64,000 nt of DNA. Origin: CAZGAH01 sp964523295 (lineage in GTDB: Bacteria > Desulfobacterota > Desulfovibrionia > Desulfovibrionales > Desulfovibrionaceae). Shown piece by piece: positions 43,838 through 53,564 of this stretch. The stretch's first letter is position 1; each line of letters opens with the position of its first letter. The position numbers and the translations under genes were made by a program. The notes below the pieces were generated by a model that was given only the letters and a program-made list of their open reading frames with translations, ran no database searches and was not told the origin of the DNA. Where the stretch lies: NCBI GenBank assembly GCA_964523295.1, contig CAZGAH010000011.1:1-64000 (forward strand), written 5' to 3'.

Positions 43838-43947
43838 TGGCAGCCTCCACCGACCTGCCTCCCGGATCTCCCGCGGCCTGCCGCCGCGCTCCGAAGCGGA
43901 CGGCGCGGCGCGTCCTCAGGAACCGTCGCGCAGGCCGAGGTTCAGGG

Positions 43948-45528
43948 TCAACGTCCCCGTAGTCGCGTCAGGGCCTCCTGAAATTGACGCTCCTGCGGAA
44001 AAAGGCGCAAGCCTTCGTGCAACAGCTCCGTTGCCGCGCTCGCGTTCCGCTCGTTTTCGAGCAGCAGGGCCAGCCCCAGGTACGCGCGCGAATTCGGCGC
44101 ATAGGCCAGGGACCGGCGGTAGAGCTGCGCCGCGGTTTCCCGCTTGCGGGGTATGTGCTCGTTGTGCGCGTAATCACCCTGGTGAAAGGTCAGTGCCAGG
44201 CGCGACAGGAAATCGGCGTGCAATCCCGCCAGCTCCGACCGGTCTTCCAGTTCAATTGCCCCGGCGTACGCGGGCAGACGCTCCAGCCAGGCCTGCCTGA
44301 GCCGGCGACCGGATTCCAGGACCCGCTCCTCCGGCAGCGCCGCGTCGGTTTCGTAATACAGAATGTCCTCGTCGCGATCCAGCCAGATGTCGTCATCCCA
44401 GCCCAGCCGCGCGCGACAGCTCTCGTACAGCGTCGTGCCGGGAAAAACCGCGAGCACGTGGAACAGCACCACCAGGGGCTTGATCCGCTCCAGCAGGTCC
44501 AGCGTCTCCGCGATGGTCGCGTCCGTCTCGCCCGGGCTGCCGTAGATGACGTAGGCGCGGGCCAGGATGCCATGCCGCGTCGTCAGGGCAAAGGCCCGCT
44601 CGACCTGCTCCGTACGCAGCGGTTTATTCAACGCGCTCAGAATGCTCGCGCTGCCGCTTTCCACGCCGTAGCTGATCTGAATGCACCCGGCCTGCCGCAT
44701 CGCGCAGAGCAGCTCGGCGTCCACGCAGTCCACGCGCGAGATGGCCGCCCAGTTCATCTCCAGGCCGCGCTCCCGGATCCCCCGGCAAATCGCCAGAGTC
44801 AATTCCCGACGCACGGTGAACGTGTCGTCGGATACGTAAAAAAATCGCACCCCGCGTTTGTAGAGCAGTTCCAGCTCGTCGAGAAAGTATTCCGCGGAGT
44901 GGAAGCGTATCCCGGAACCCCAGAAGCGCGGCGAGCCGCAAAAGCTGCACTTGCCCACGCACCCGCGACTCAGCGAAACGTGCTGAAAGGTGAAATGCCG
45001 GGCCGGGTGCGGCAGATCGTCCAGTCGCGCCAGGAGCGGCCTGTCGGCGTTGCGCACGACGCGCCCCTGCTCCCGCCGGCTCAGCCCGGGAATTACGCTC
45101 AAGGCCGACAGCTCGCCGCGTTCGACCGCTTCCGCCAGTTCTACCAGCGTGCGCTCGCCCTCGCCCCGGACGATGACGTCGAGTTCCGGCACCAGCCGCA
45201 GCAGATGCTCGTCCAGAAAGGTGGCGCCCACGCCGCCGAATACGATGAAGGCCTGCGGCAGCATTTCACGGACCACCCGCGCCAGCTCGATCCCGCCCCA
45301 GCGGTTGGCGTGAAACAGGGAAAAGCCGACCATGTCCGGACGAAACGCCTCCAATGCCGGCAGTCCGGCCTGCGCCAGCTCCGCCGTATGCCAGTTGAAC
45401 AGCTCCACGACGTGCCCCTGTTCCAGCAGACAGGCGCCCAGCGTGTACAACCCGATGGGCAGCGGCTCGACGTTCTCCCCGTGGACGCGGGTATAGAGAA
45501 AAAACGGGTAGATCAGAGCGATACGCAT
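43948..45528 (-). CDS. B12-binding radical SAM protein with TPR-like tail
   Basis: A 526-residue protein. Residues 1-140 are a cobalamin-binding domain (IGLYTLGACLLEQGHVVELF; PQAFIVFGGVGATFLDEHLL). Residues 190-380 form a radical SAM core with the iron-sulfur motif CVGKCSFC, SDDTFTVRRELTLAICRGIR and ISYGVESGSASILSALNK. Residues ~450-526 look TPR-like (AQLYRRSLAYAPNSRAYLGL, ERNASAATELLHEGLRLFPQ). Such enzymes methylate or rearrange unreactive carbons; substrate unknown. GGGAG lies before ATG 45528. It may share a transcript with the methyltransferase gene upstream. Confidence 0.88.
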   Translation of the reverse strand: MRIALIYPFFLYTRVHGENVEPLPIGLYTLGACLLEQGHVVELFNWHTAELAQAGLPALEAFRPDMVGFSLFHANRWGGIELARVVREMLPQAFIVFGGVGATFLDEHLLRLVPELDVIVRGEGERTLVELAEAVERGELSALSVIPGLSRREQGRVVRNADRPLLARLDDLPHPARHFTFQHVSLSRGCVGKCSFCGSPRFWGSGIRFHSAEYFLDELELLYKRGVRFFYVSDDTFTVRRELTLAICRGIRERGLEMNWAAISRVDCVDAELLCAMRQAGCIQISYGVESGSASILSALNKPLRTEQVERAFALTTRHGILARAYVIYGSPGETDATIAETLDLLERIKPLVVLFHVLAVFPGTTLYESCRARLGWDDDIWLDRDEDILYYETDAALPEERVLESGRRLRQAWLERLPAYAGAIELEDRSELAGLHADFLSRLALTFHQGDYAHNEHIPRKRETAAQLYRRSLAYAPNSRAYLGLALLLENERNASAATELLHEGLRLFPQERQFQEALTRLRGR

Positions 45529-45595
45529 CCAGGCTCCCGAATGGCCTTCCGGGCCGAGGCGTCCCTGTTGCGGACGCCATGACAGAGGTGAAAAT

Positions 45596-46399
45596 TCATG
45601 ACGGCGTATCCGGCGAAATGGCGCGTGCTGCCAGCCCCGGCCTGCGTGCCGTCCTGGCCAGCGGCGCGTACAGACAACTCATGATCATCGCCCCGGCCTG
45701 CGCCACGTTCAACGAATCGATGCGCTCGTGCAGCGGAATGCTCAGGCACCGCCCGCACTGCCCGGACACCCCGGGGCGCACGCCTTTGTCCTCGTTGCCG
45801 AGCACGAGCAGCACGGGATATTCCGGCTCCAGGTCGTAGCAATTCTCGCCTTCGTCGCCGGAAACCGCGCAACAGGTATGGAACCCCTGCGAGGCCGCCT
45901 GATCGACGACCCGGCCCAGATTGGTCTCGCGCGCGATGGGCAGGCGTAACAGTGCCCCGGCCGAGGCCTTGATCGCCCCCTGGCCCAGATGTGCGGCATT
46001 GTGCCGGCCGATGACCAGGCCGCCCCCGCCGAGCCCGAACAGCGTCCTGGCCAGCGTGCCGACATTGCCGGCGTCCTGAATCTGATCCAGCACCAGCACC
46101 AGCGGAAACGGTCGCTCCTTGGCCGCCTCGAGCAGAGCCTCCAAATCCACGAAACCTGGCCCGAATACCCGGGCCAGACACCCCTGGTGGTTCCCCGGAA
46201 ACAGCTTTTCCAATTTCCCCGCCGGCACGCGCACGAGCCGTACACCGCCCCGGGAGCAGGCTTCGACAAGCCCGGCCACCCCCGGTCCCCGTATGCCCTC
46301 CTGCAACAATACCTGCTCGACAATCGCGGGCTCCTCGCGGACGAGCTCCAGGACCGCCTTTCGCCCCGCCACGATGTCCAGCACCGAGTCTTCCTTCAT
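45596..46399 (-). CDS. SpoU/TrmH-family rRNA 2'-O-methyltransferase (RlmB-like)
   Basis: A 267-residue protein. The N-terminal substrate-binding part has VAGRKAVLELVREEPAIVEQ. The knotted SPOUT domain shows motif 1 (QDAGNVGTLARTLFGLGGGG), motif 2 (PVLLVLGNEDKGVRPGV) and motif 3 (IPLHERIDSLNVAQAGAM), all with key residues (N-x-G, R, E, N). RlmB methylates G2251 of 23S rRNA; other SpoU members act on tRNA, so the target is not certain. GGGAGAAGGGG is upstream of the ATG. Confidence 0.92.
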   Translation of the reverse strand: MKEDSVLDIVAGRKAVLELVREEPAIVEQVLLQEGIRGPGVAGLVEACSRGGVRLVRVPAGKLEKLFPGNHQGCLARVFGPGFVDLEALLEAAKERPFPLVLVLDQIQDAGNVGTLARTLFGLGGGGLVIGRHNAAHLGQGAIKASAGALLRLPIARETNLGRVVDQAASQGFHTCCAVSGDEGENCYDLEPEYPVLLVLGNEDKGVRPGVSGQCGRCLSIPLHERIDSLNVAQAGAMIMSCLYAPLARTARRPGLAARAISPDTPS

Positions 46400-47039
46400 G
46401 CCCCTTCTCCCTCACATTGCGTACATCACCGACAGCGTATGCTGCGTACTCTTCAATCTGCATGGCCTCAACCGACTCTTTGCAAAAAAAATAAATCCCG
46501 TCAGCCTGTTATCCCCCACTTTTGGTGAGCGAGCAAGTCAAGATTGGACGGTTCTCGTGGATACATGCCGAAACCAACCGTCCGGACGTTAACGGTGCTC
46601 TCCAGATGGTGTTAAGCCATGGATGACCTTGAGGGTGTGAGATGCTCCCAATTTGTTTGAAGGTTCAGCGAACTTCGTAAGAAGGTCATTGTTATGGCGT
46701 GGTCGCTGCTACGCACTGGCAACACCGTCCGAATCTGGAACAAGAGGTAGTCGGTAGGCGGTCGAGAATGGGCCAACGTGCAGCCCGGCGGAGACCACCG
46801 GTCGATCACGGAACTGCCGGTATCACGACAGTCTCTACGCAGTCCCTTGTTGAACAGGAAGCTCGAATACAAATCAATCTTTGCTATATACTTCGACAGG
46901 CGTCATGTTGTCAAGGCTCAAATGAAGCCGTTCCACGGCAATTTTGTTCAAAGGGAATTTCGTAAGCGTTGAGCAGGGTACTTCTTCCATCTTCCCAATT
47001 GTTCATGTCACTGTTCGCCAGGAACGCAGGAAGTGAACC
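46400..47039. other. Gene-free stretch with possible IS3-like remnant
   Basis: About 640 bases. On the minus strand around 46970-46870 a translation reads ERLHLSLDNMTPVEVY, resembling the C-terminal end of IS3-type transposases (x-H-x-S-L-x-x-x-T-P-x-E), but without an intact frame. Nothing else in the stretch looks coding. Confidence 0.4.
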
Positions 47040-48313
47040 ATGGAGAGCAGGAAGAGAGTCAAGAGGGATGAGCCTGTCGCGTTTTGGCGCGCGCATGTCG
47101 CAAGGTGGCGGACAAGCGGCGTGAGTCAGTTGCAGTATAGTCATGAACATGGCATCAGACAACGTAGTCTCTGCTACTGGATTCGCCGCTTCAAGACACC
47201 TGCAACGCCCTGGCCGCATCCCAACCTCGTCGAGTTTTCGACCGCGAAGGTTTTTTAGGCCGTGCGGTCGGTGCCTGATCAAGCGCCACTTACGCTCATG
47301 ATTGCAGGCCGCTGTCAGCTTGGCATTCATGACGATTTTCCCGCGCATACCCTGGAAATAGTCGCCCGCACGCACGAACGGCTATGAACCTCTTCCCCGG
47401 GTGCATCCGCTCTTGCTTACCCACGGGAGCGACCGACGTACGCAAGGCGATCAACATGAATTCTATTCTCGTTGACGAGCGTAGTGCCCGAGCACAGGCG
47501 AAAAAAGCCTGGTCGTCGACCGCTTCCGGCCGAGTTGCCGCGCAAGATAATTATTCAAGACCTGCGCGAAGCCGAGACGATTTGCGTGTGCGGCTGCGCC
47601 TTGACCAGGACCGGCGAGAACCCTGGCGAAAAGCTTGACATTTTGCCTGCGTACATCCAGGTCGAGCGCCACGTCCGCTACAAGTACGCCTGCCGGGGCT
47701 GCGAGGGTATCGAGAGTCGGGCCCGGGGTTTGGGCGGTGCGGTCAAAATTGCGCCGTTGCCTCCGCGGTTCTTTCCTCGGGGCATCGTTACACCTGACCT
47801 TCGGCGCTCGTGTCCAAGGCCATCGAGCCCTTGATCGAGTTGCTGCTCGCCGAGATCCGCGGGGGGCCGATCATCGGGACGGACGAAACCCGTGTCCAGG
47901 TCCTCAGCGAGCCGGGCCGCGCATACGAGCCAGTCGTACGTGTGGGTGATGCGGGGCGGTCCGCCGGAAGCGCCGGCAGTGCCCATCCACAACGCACCCA
48001 GCCGTAGCGGCGAGGTAGAAAAGAGCTCGTCGGCACCTTTCAGGGCTACCTGCAAACGGACGGCTACTTGGGATACGAGTCGCTGGACGAGCAGGAAAAC
48101 ATATGCCTTGTCGGTTGCCTGGCGCATGTGCGTCGAAAGTTCTTCAACGTGCTCAAGGTTGCCAGTAAGAACGCGAAGCCGGGAACAGCCGCGTCGGTGC
48201 CGGACAATATCTGCGCAATGTATAAGCTGGTAGTTCAGGCGCGAAAAGCCCTTCTTCCGCAATACCCGGACCGAAGACTCCACACCACAAACGCCAATCC
48301 GACCGATTCATAG
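47040..48313 (+). pseudogene. IS66-family element, multiply frameshifted
   Basis: Pieces of all three IS66 genes occur in order. A TnpA-like fragment lies at 47040-47258 (FWRAHVARWRTSGVSQLQYS). A TnpB-like start lies at ~47384-47470 (LPTGATDVRKAINMNSILV). TnpC follows in several frames: 47472-47834 (RKKPGRRPLPAELPRKIIIQ, CGCALTRTGENPGEKLDILP), 47810-47930 with the first DDE aspartate (GTDETRVQVL), and 48040-48260 with the second (GYLQTDGYLGYESL, CLVGCLAHVRRKFF). At least three frame breaks and the loss of the TnpC end make it inactive. Target duplications were not identified. Confidence 0.85.
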
Positions 48314-48825
48314 CAGCCCGAAACAACCATGTGAAGACGGTGTCGTTTTGGCGTCATGGTAGTCCAGTGGACTCCATTTTCTCTTCAAGTCTTTTGATGC
48401 AAACATCTATTTTTTCATCTACGATATGATTAGATGTAACCGCATGCGCTCCTTTTCTATTCTTGGGATTTGTTCCATCATGCCATGGCGGTCATTTATG
48501 CTATTTCACTTTTCCGATCTAAGGATAGGCCAGTTACTCTCGCTTCTCCTTCCTGTTTTCCTCCTCAATCAAGGGTGGCAACACCTTAGCATCCCTTGGG
48601 TGCTTCCTTGTTGAAATTTTCATACCCGCAATAGACATGAACGCTCAAGCATGTTCAAGGATTAGCAGGTGTGAAATTCAGGCTGACCCACAACCAGGCA
48701 TAGCCATCGATTGACTGAGCCTTATCCGCGCTTCGTGCGCGAAAAGAACGGACTACCGCACGGCAACGAACAGGATGCTTCCGCCCAAGACATATGGGGC
48801 GAAAGGCTGCCGGTGCTGCGTTGAT
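48314..48825. other. AT-richer gene-free stretch
   Basis: About 510 bases of lower GC with no convincing gene. A 34-codon minus-strand frame beginning MSIAGMKISTRKHPRDAKVL (about 48640-48535) is protein-like in composition but too short to trust. Probably decayed mobile DNA. Confidence 0.35.
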
Positions 48826-49047
48826 TTATACGCGCTGCTGCGGCTTGCTCGGCCGCGGCAGAACCATGCAGGTCGGACTGACAAAGGCGTCCAGCTCCAG
48901 TCCCAGCGAAGAAAAGGCCTGGAAATGGATGCAGCTGCGGAACTGGACCTGATCATTGCAGAAGAAGTCGAAAATCTTCATCAGACCCGGGTGCTTCAAG
49001 TTCCGGAATTTGGCATAAAAGCAGCATTTGTCTCTGATAGGACACAT
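48826..49047 (-). CDS. Possible small cysteine-rich protein
   Basis: A 73-residue frame starting MCPIRDKCCFYAKF, with GGGGGAG five bases upstream. The pattern (early C-x5-C-C-x-F, FFCND near 30, later FRSCIHF) resembles short Desulfovibrio proteins of unknown role with conserved cysteines that could bind metal. It lies in an otherwise decayed region, which argues for caution. Function unknown. Confidence 0.45.
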   Translation of the reverse strand: MCPIRDKCCFYAKFRNLKHPGLMKIFDFFCNDQVQFRSCIHFQAFSSLGLELDAFVSPTCMVLPRPSKPQQRV

Positions 49048-49507
49048 AGTTCTCCCCCGCCCGGCGGGCCGACCGTTCCCCACGACAGCCGGTCCTGCTC
49101 TACACGATAATGATTGAGGCTAGCAGATTTGCTCACAAAAAGGAAGGGGGTGGCGCGCTCTTAACTTCTGCGGCAAACATTATTTTGCCTTTTGTCACAA
49201 TGCAGGCCTTTTGACACCCGACTCCCACAGCGCCGCCCCGGTGAAGGCATCCGGCGGCCAGGTCGATACGCGACCCGGAAGCCCGCCCCGGATGCTGATC
49301 GCCACTCTTTATCCGACACCCTGCAGCCACTCCGCCTCGGCCCGTCTGCGCGCATCTTGTCAACAAAGTCGAAACGTGAAATGCACGGCGCAACGCAGTC
49401 GGGCGTATACCATGTTTTCAGGACGGCATGATGTCGTCCACGCCGTCAACGGCGCCGGTCGGATACGGACTACAACCTGACGCCGCGATTGCGTAACAGG
49501 AGCCACA
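49048..49507. other. Upstream region of the efflux operon
   Basis: About 460 bases with no credible gene. It must include the promoter for the efflux operon; no confident -35/-10 or operator was recognised. A TetR/MarR-type regulator gene, common beside such pumps, is absent. Confidence 0.35.
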
Positions 49508-50644
49508 ATGCGTCGAAAACTCCTTCTCATCGCCGTCGTATGCTGCGTGTGCGCGGGCGCGTTCGTATATCTGTATGTCCGGCGAGGGCTCGTCGAGACG
49601 GATGATGCCTATGTCGCCGGACGGATTCATCTCGTGACGCCGCGCGTGGAGGGCTATGTCCTGGAGGTGCTGGTACAGGACAATGAACTCGTTCAGACCG
49701 GTCAGCCCCTGGTCCGACTCGATCCCGCCAACTACGAGGTCGCGCTGGCCGAGGCGCGCGCGGCCCTGGCCTCGCTGGAGCTTGGCGTGCCCCTGGAGCG
49801 CGGGCAGACCGCCCTGCGCGTGACCGGCGTACAGGCGCAGATGGAGGGACTGGATCAGAATCTGGAGCGCTTGGGCAAGGAAGAGCAGGCGGCAGAGCAG
49901 GAGCGTCAGCGAGCGGCCTCGCAGCACGAGTTTGCGGTGCTGGAGCTTTCGCGGATGCGGCGGCTGAGCCAGGCGCGCGTGGTTTCGCAATCCGCGCTCG
50001 ACGGCGCGGAAACGCTGGCACGCAGCTCGCTTGCCGAACTCGAGGCCGCCAAGGCCAGGATCGAGGCGGTGCAGAAGCAGCGCGCGGCCCTGAGCGCCGA
50101 TGCGGACCGGCTCAAGGCCGAGCGCGGCCTGGCTGCCACGGGCGAGGATCAGGCCATCATCAAGGCCCGCGCGGTCGAGGCCCAGCAGGCGCGCGTGCGT
50201 CAGGCCGAGCTGGACCTGACTTATACGGTCGTGAAAGCGCCCGTGCGCGGGCAGGTGACCAAAAAGGGCATCGAGCCGGGCCAGATGGTTTCGCAGGGGC
50301 AACCGCTGCTGGCCGTGGTGCCGCTCGACCCGCCCGACATCTGGATCGTGGCGAACTACAAGGAAACGGACCTGACCGACGTACGCCCCGGCCAGCCGGC
50401 CCGGGTGCGCGTCGACGCCTACCCCTCGCTGCGTCTGAACGCCCGCGTGGAATCGATCATGGCCGGCACCGGCGCGGTCTTTTCTTTGTTTCCGCCGGAA
50501 AACGCCTCCGGCAACTACGTCAAGGTGGTGCAGCGCATCCCGGTCAAGCTCGTGCTCGAGGACTATGACCGGACCCGTTCTCCGACGCTCCGGCTGGGCA
50601 TGAGCGTCGTACCGACCATCGATACGCGCGAGGATCGGCAGTGA
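49508..50644 (+). CDS. HlyD/EmrA-type membrane fusion protein
   Basis: A 378-residue protein. N-terminal helix (LLLIAVVCCVCAGAFVYLYV), then the EmrA signature VETDDAYVAGRIHLVTPRVE, a lipoyl half (VLEVLVQDNELVQTGQPLVR), a long coiled coil (~80-220), second lipoyl half (LDLTYTVVKAPVRGQVTKKG) and beta-barrel with PGQPARVRVDAYPS. AGGAG precedes ATG 49508. It would link an inner-membrane exporter to an outer-membrane channel; its partner is the MFS pump, overlapping by GTGA. No TolC-like gene is in the window. Confidence 0.92.
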   Translation: MRRKLLLIAVVCCVCAGAFVYLYVRRGLVETDDAYVAGRIHLVTPRVEGYVLEVLVQDNELVQTGQPLVRLDPANYEVALAEARAALASLELGVPLERGQTALRVTGVQAQMEGLDQNLERLGKEEQAAEQERQRAASQHEFAVLELSRMRRLSQARVVSQSALDGAETLARSSLAELEAAKARIEAVQKQRAALSADADRLKAERGLAATGEDQAIIKARAVEAQQARVRQAELDLTYTVVKAPVRGQVTKKGIEPGQMVSQGQPLLAVVPLDPPDIWIVANYKETDLTDVRPGQPARVRVDAYPSLRLNARVESIMAGTGAVFSLFPPENASGNYVKVVQRIPVKLVLEDYDRTRSPTLRLGMSVVPTIDTREDRQ

Positions 50645-52211
50645 ACCTGCCGGCGGCGCCGGCGGCCGGCCCTGCTGTGCCGCAGGTGAACAAGTGGCTG
50701 GTCACCGCCTCCGTCATGCTTCCGACCATGATCGAGGTCCTGGATACCAGCGTGGCCAACGTGGCGCTGCAGCACATCCAGGGCAGCCTGTCTGCCGGGC
50801 GCGAGGAGGTTACCTGGGTGCTGACCTCCTATCTGGTGGCCAACGCGGTAATCATCCCCATGAGCGGCTGGCTCGCGCGGCTGATGGGCCGCAAGCGATA
50901 CCTGCTCGTCTCGCTCATCGCCTTCACGGCGAGTTCGCTGCTCTGCGGACTGGCGGCCACGCTGCCGCAGCTGGTGCTGTTTCGCGTGCTCCAGGGAATC
51001 GGGGGCGGCGGGTTGCAGCCGATGTCCCAGGCCATTCTCATGGAAACCTTCCCGCCGCAGCAACGCGGGCTGGCCATGGCCGTCTTCGGCATGGGCGTGG
51101 TCCTCGGCCCGATCCTCGGTCCTTTGCTGGGAGGGTATCTGACCGACGCCTTTTCCTGGCGCTTCATCTTTTTCGTCAACCTGCCGGTCGGCATTGTGAC
51201 CCTGTTCATGATCAGCAGCTTCGTATTCGATCCTCATTATCAGGAGCGCAGCGTCAAGGGCGAGCGTGTGGACTGGCAGGGGTTGCTGCTGCTCACGCTG
51301 GGCATCGGCTGTTTGCAGATCGTGCTGGACAAAGGACAGACGGACGACTGGTTCAACGCCCCGTACATCACGATCCTGAGTGCGATTTCCGTGCTGTCGC
51401 TCGTGGGTCTGATTATCTGGGAGCTGAAGGCGGAAAATCCGGTGCTCGATCTGCGGATTTTTCGCAACATCAGCTTTGCCACGGGCAACGTGGTCATGTT
51501 TCTCGGATTCTTCGCCTTTTTCGGCTCCATCGTGCTCCTGCCGCTCTCCAGGAGCTCATGGGTTATACCGCCCTGCTGGCCGGGCTGGTGCTCGGGCCGG
51601 GGGGTATGCTCTCGCTCGTGGGCATGCCGCTGGCCGGCAAGCTGACCGAGCGGGTGGACTCCCGCTACATACTCGCCGCCGGGCTGGCCATCACCGCCTG
51701 GTCGCTTTTTTACATGGCCGGATTCAATCTGCAGATCAGCTTCACGCACTCGGTCATCGGCCGGCTGATTCAAGGCATGGGCCTTCCGTTTTTCTTCGTG
51801 GCGCTGACCTACGTCACCTTCGCCTACGTGCCGCGCGAGCAGATGAACAACGCGTCGGCGCTCTTCAATCTGCTGCGCAATCTGGGCGGTTCCTTCGGCG
51901 TGGCCTTCGTGACCACGCTGACGGCACGCAGGATGCAATTTCACCAGCACCGGATCATCGAGAACCTGACCCCGTACGATCCGTCCCTGCGCATCGGCCT
52001 GGACCGGCTCGAACAGGAGCTGGCCTGGCGCCTGGGCGAATTCGGCGACAACGCCCGCATGGCCGCGGCCATCCTCTACGGGCGGGTGCAGCGCGAGGCC
52101 GCGGCCATGGCCTTCAACGACGCGTTCACCGTGCAGGCCTGGCTGTTCGTACTGCTGCTGCTGGTGATCTGGATCATCCGCAAGCCGCCGGTGGGCAAGA
52201 GGGGCCGCTAG
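50641..52211 (+). pseudogene. EmrB/QacA-type MFS exporter, frameshifted
   Basis: Frame one (GTG 50641) gives helices 1-8 with DHA2 motifs (EVLDTSVANVALQHIQGSLS; WVLTSYLVANAVIIPMSGWL; FGMGVVLGPILGPLLGGYLT) up to FGSIVLLPL at ~51545. The rest (ELMGYTALLAGLVLGPGGML through IRKPPVGKRG) is in another frame. The expected text between is restored by adding four bases near 51546-51550, so a 4-base deletion is the simplest explanation. Intact, it would be a 14-helix proton-driven drug exporter of about 520 residues working with the upstream fusion protein. It may be a real loss or an assembly error. Confidence 0.87.
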
Positions 52212-52352
52212 CAGTGTCGTCGGCGTCTTGATAAGTCCTGTCAGAAGGTGTACAGATTCTTTTCAGAGTGCAAGGGGGGGGATAATCGCATCGTTGTCTG
52301 GCACCGACGCGTTTATGCCGGCCTCCGGTGGCACCCGGAAGGAAGGTCTGAC

Positions 52353-53525
52353 ATGGCAGTGGTATCCGAGGCACTCTATACGGAGTTCGCTCCGGCAGAA
52401 CGTTTCCCGCACGAAGATATCGACCGGCAGGCGGCCCTGTTTCGGGATCCCGCGCTGGTGCAGGCCCTGGACGCCGTGAACAGCCTGGTGATGATCCTTA
52501 ACGGCCTGCGGCAAATCGTCTTTACCAATCGCAACCTGCGCGAGCTTGTCGGACTGGAGGACGAGCGCTCCATCCTCGGCTTACGGCCGGGAGAGCTGCT
52601 CCTGTGCGAGAACGCCACGGTATTGCCCGGTGGCTGCGGCACCTGCGAGCGTTGCCGCTACTGCGGCGCCGCGCGTGTGGTACTGGAAAGCCTGGGCGGT
52701 CGCCCGACCCAGGAGGAATGCCGCATCGCCAGGCGGACGCCGCGCGGCGTCGAGGCTTTCGATCTCAGGGCCAAAGGTACGCCGCTTCTGATCGGGAAGG
52801 TGCCCTTTTCCATTGTGGCCATGGACGACATCAGCCACGAGAAACGGCGCCGAGCCATGGAGCGGATATTCTTTCACGACGTGCTCAACACCGCCGGCGG
52901 TCTCTCTTCGCTGGTGGAACTGCTCGGCGAGGAGGCGCCGGAACCGCTTAAGCCGGAATTCGATCTTGTAAGCCGCTACTTCGCGACCCTGCTGGACGAA
53001 ATAAAGGGCCAGCGGCTGTTGCTTGCGGCGGAAAACGACGAGGTGACGTTGCAGTTCAAGCGGCTCGACTCACTCGCGCTGCTGCGCGAGGTGCAGAGCT
53101 TCCACGCGGCGCACCCCCTGGCCGAGGGCAGGCGGATCGAACTCGACGCCCAGGCACAGCCTCTTTCCTTTCGAAGCGATCCGACCCTGCTCAAGCGCGT
53201 GCTCGGCAACATGATCAAAAACGCGCTGGAGGCGACCCACCCGGGGGAAAGCGTTACCCTGCATTGCTTTCCTGCCCCGTTGCCCGCGGCCAGCGCCGGC
53301 GAGACCGACGGCCTGGCCTTCCAGGTCCGCAATCCCGGCACGATTCCCCGGCCCGTCCAGATGCAGATTTTTCAGCGCTCCTTTTCCACGAAAGGCCAGG
53401 GCCGCGGCCTGGGCACCTGGAGCATCCGCCTGCTCGCCGAGCGCTACCTCAAAGGCACGGTATCCTTCCGCTCCGACCCTGAAACCGGCACCGCCTTTAC
53501 CGTCGTGCTCCCCGTGCAGGAATAG
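52353..53525 (+). CDS. PAS sensor histidine kinase with Cys-rich linker
   Basis: A 390-residue soluble protein starting MAVVSEALYTEFAPAERF (GGAAGG upstream). PAS-like domain (~30-120: LDAVNSLVMILNGLRQIVFT). A linker with five spaced cysteines (CENATVLPGGCGTCERCRYC) follows, then H-box FFHDVLNTAGGLSSL (phospho-His), N-box NMIKNALEATHPG, and G-box motifs (GRGLGTWSIRLLAERY). No membrane helices. The cysteine cluster, shared with a group of Desulfovibrio PAS kinases, may bind metal or sense redox. No response regulator is adjacent. Confidence 0.88.
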   Translation: MAVVSEALYTEFAPAERFPHEDIDRQAALFRDPALVQALDAVNSLVMILNGLRQIVFTNRNLRELVGLEDERSILGLRPGELLLCENATVLPGGCGTCERCRYCGAARVVLESLGGRPTQEECRIARRTPRGVEAFDLRAKGTPLLIGKVPFSIVAMDDISHEKRRRAMERIFFHDVLNTAGGLSSLVELLGEEAPEPLKPEFDLVSRYFATLLDEIKGQRLLLAAENDEVTLQFKRLDSLALLREVQSFHAAHPLAEGRRIELDAQAQPLSFRSDPTLLKRVLGNMIKNALEATHPGESVTLHCFPAPLPAASAGETDGLAFQVRNPGTIPRPVQMQIFQRSFSTKGQGRGLGTWSIRLLAERYLKGTVSFRSDPETGTAFTVVLPVQE

Positions 53526-53564
53526 ACGCACTCCGGCATCTGTGCTCTGACGTCCCTCCCGCGC

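Noticed and set aside
46911..47375. 154-codon minus-strand open frame
   Set aside because: Overlaps the TnpA-like IS66 fragment on the opposite strand and shows no coherent domain.
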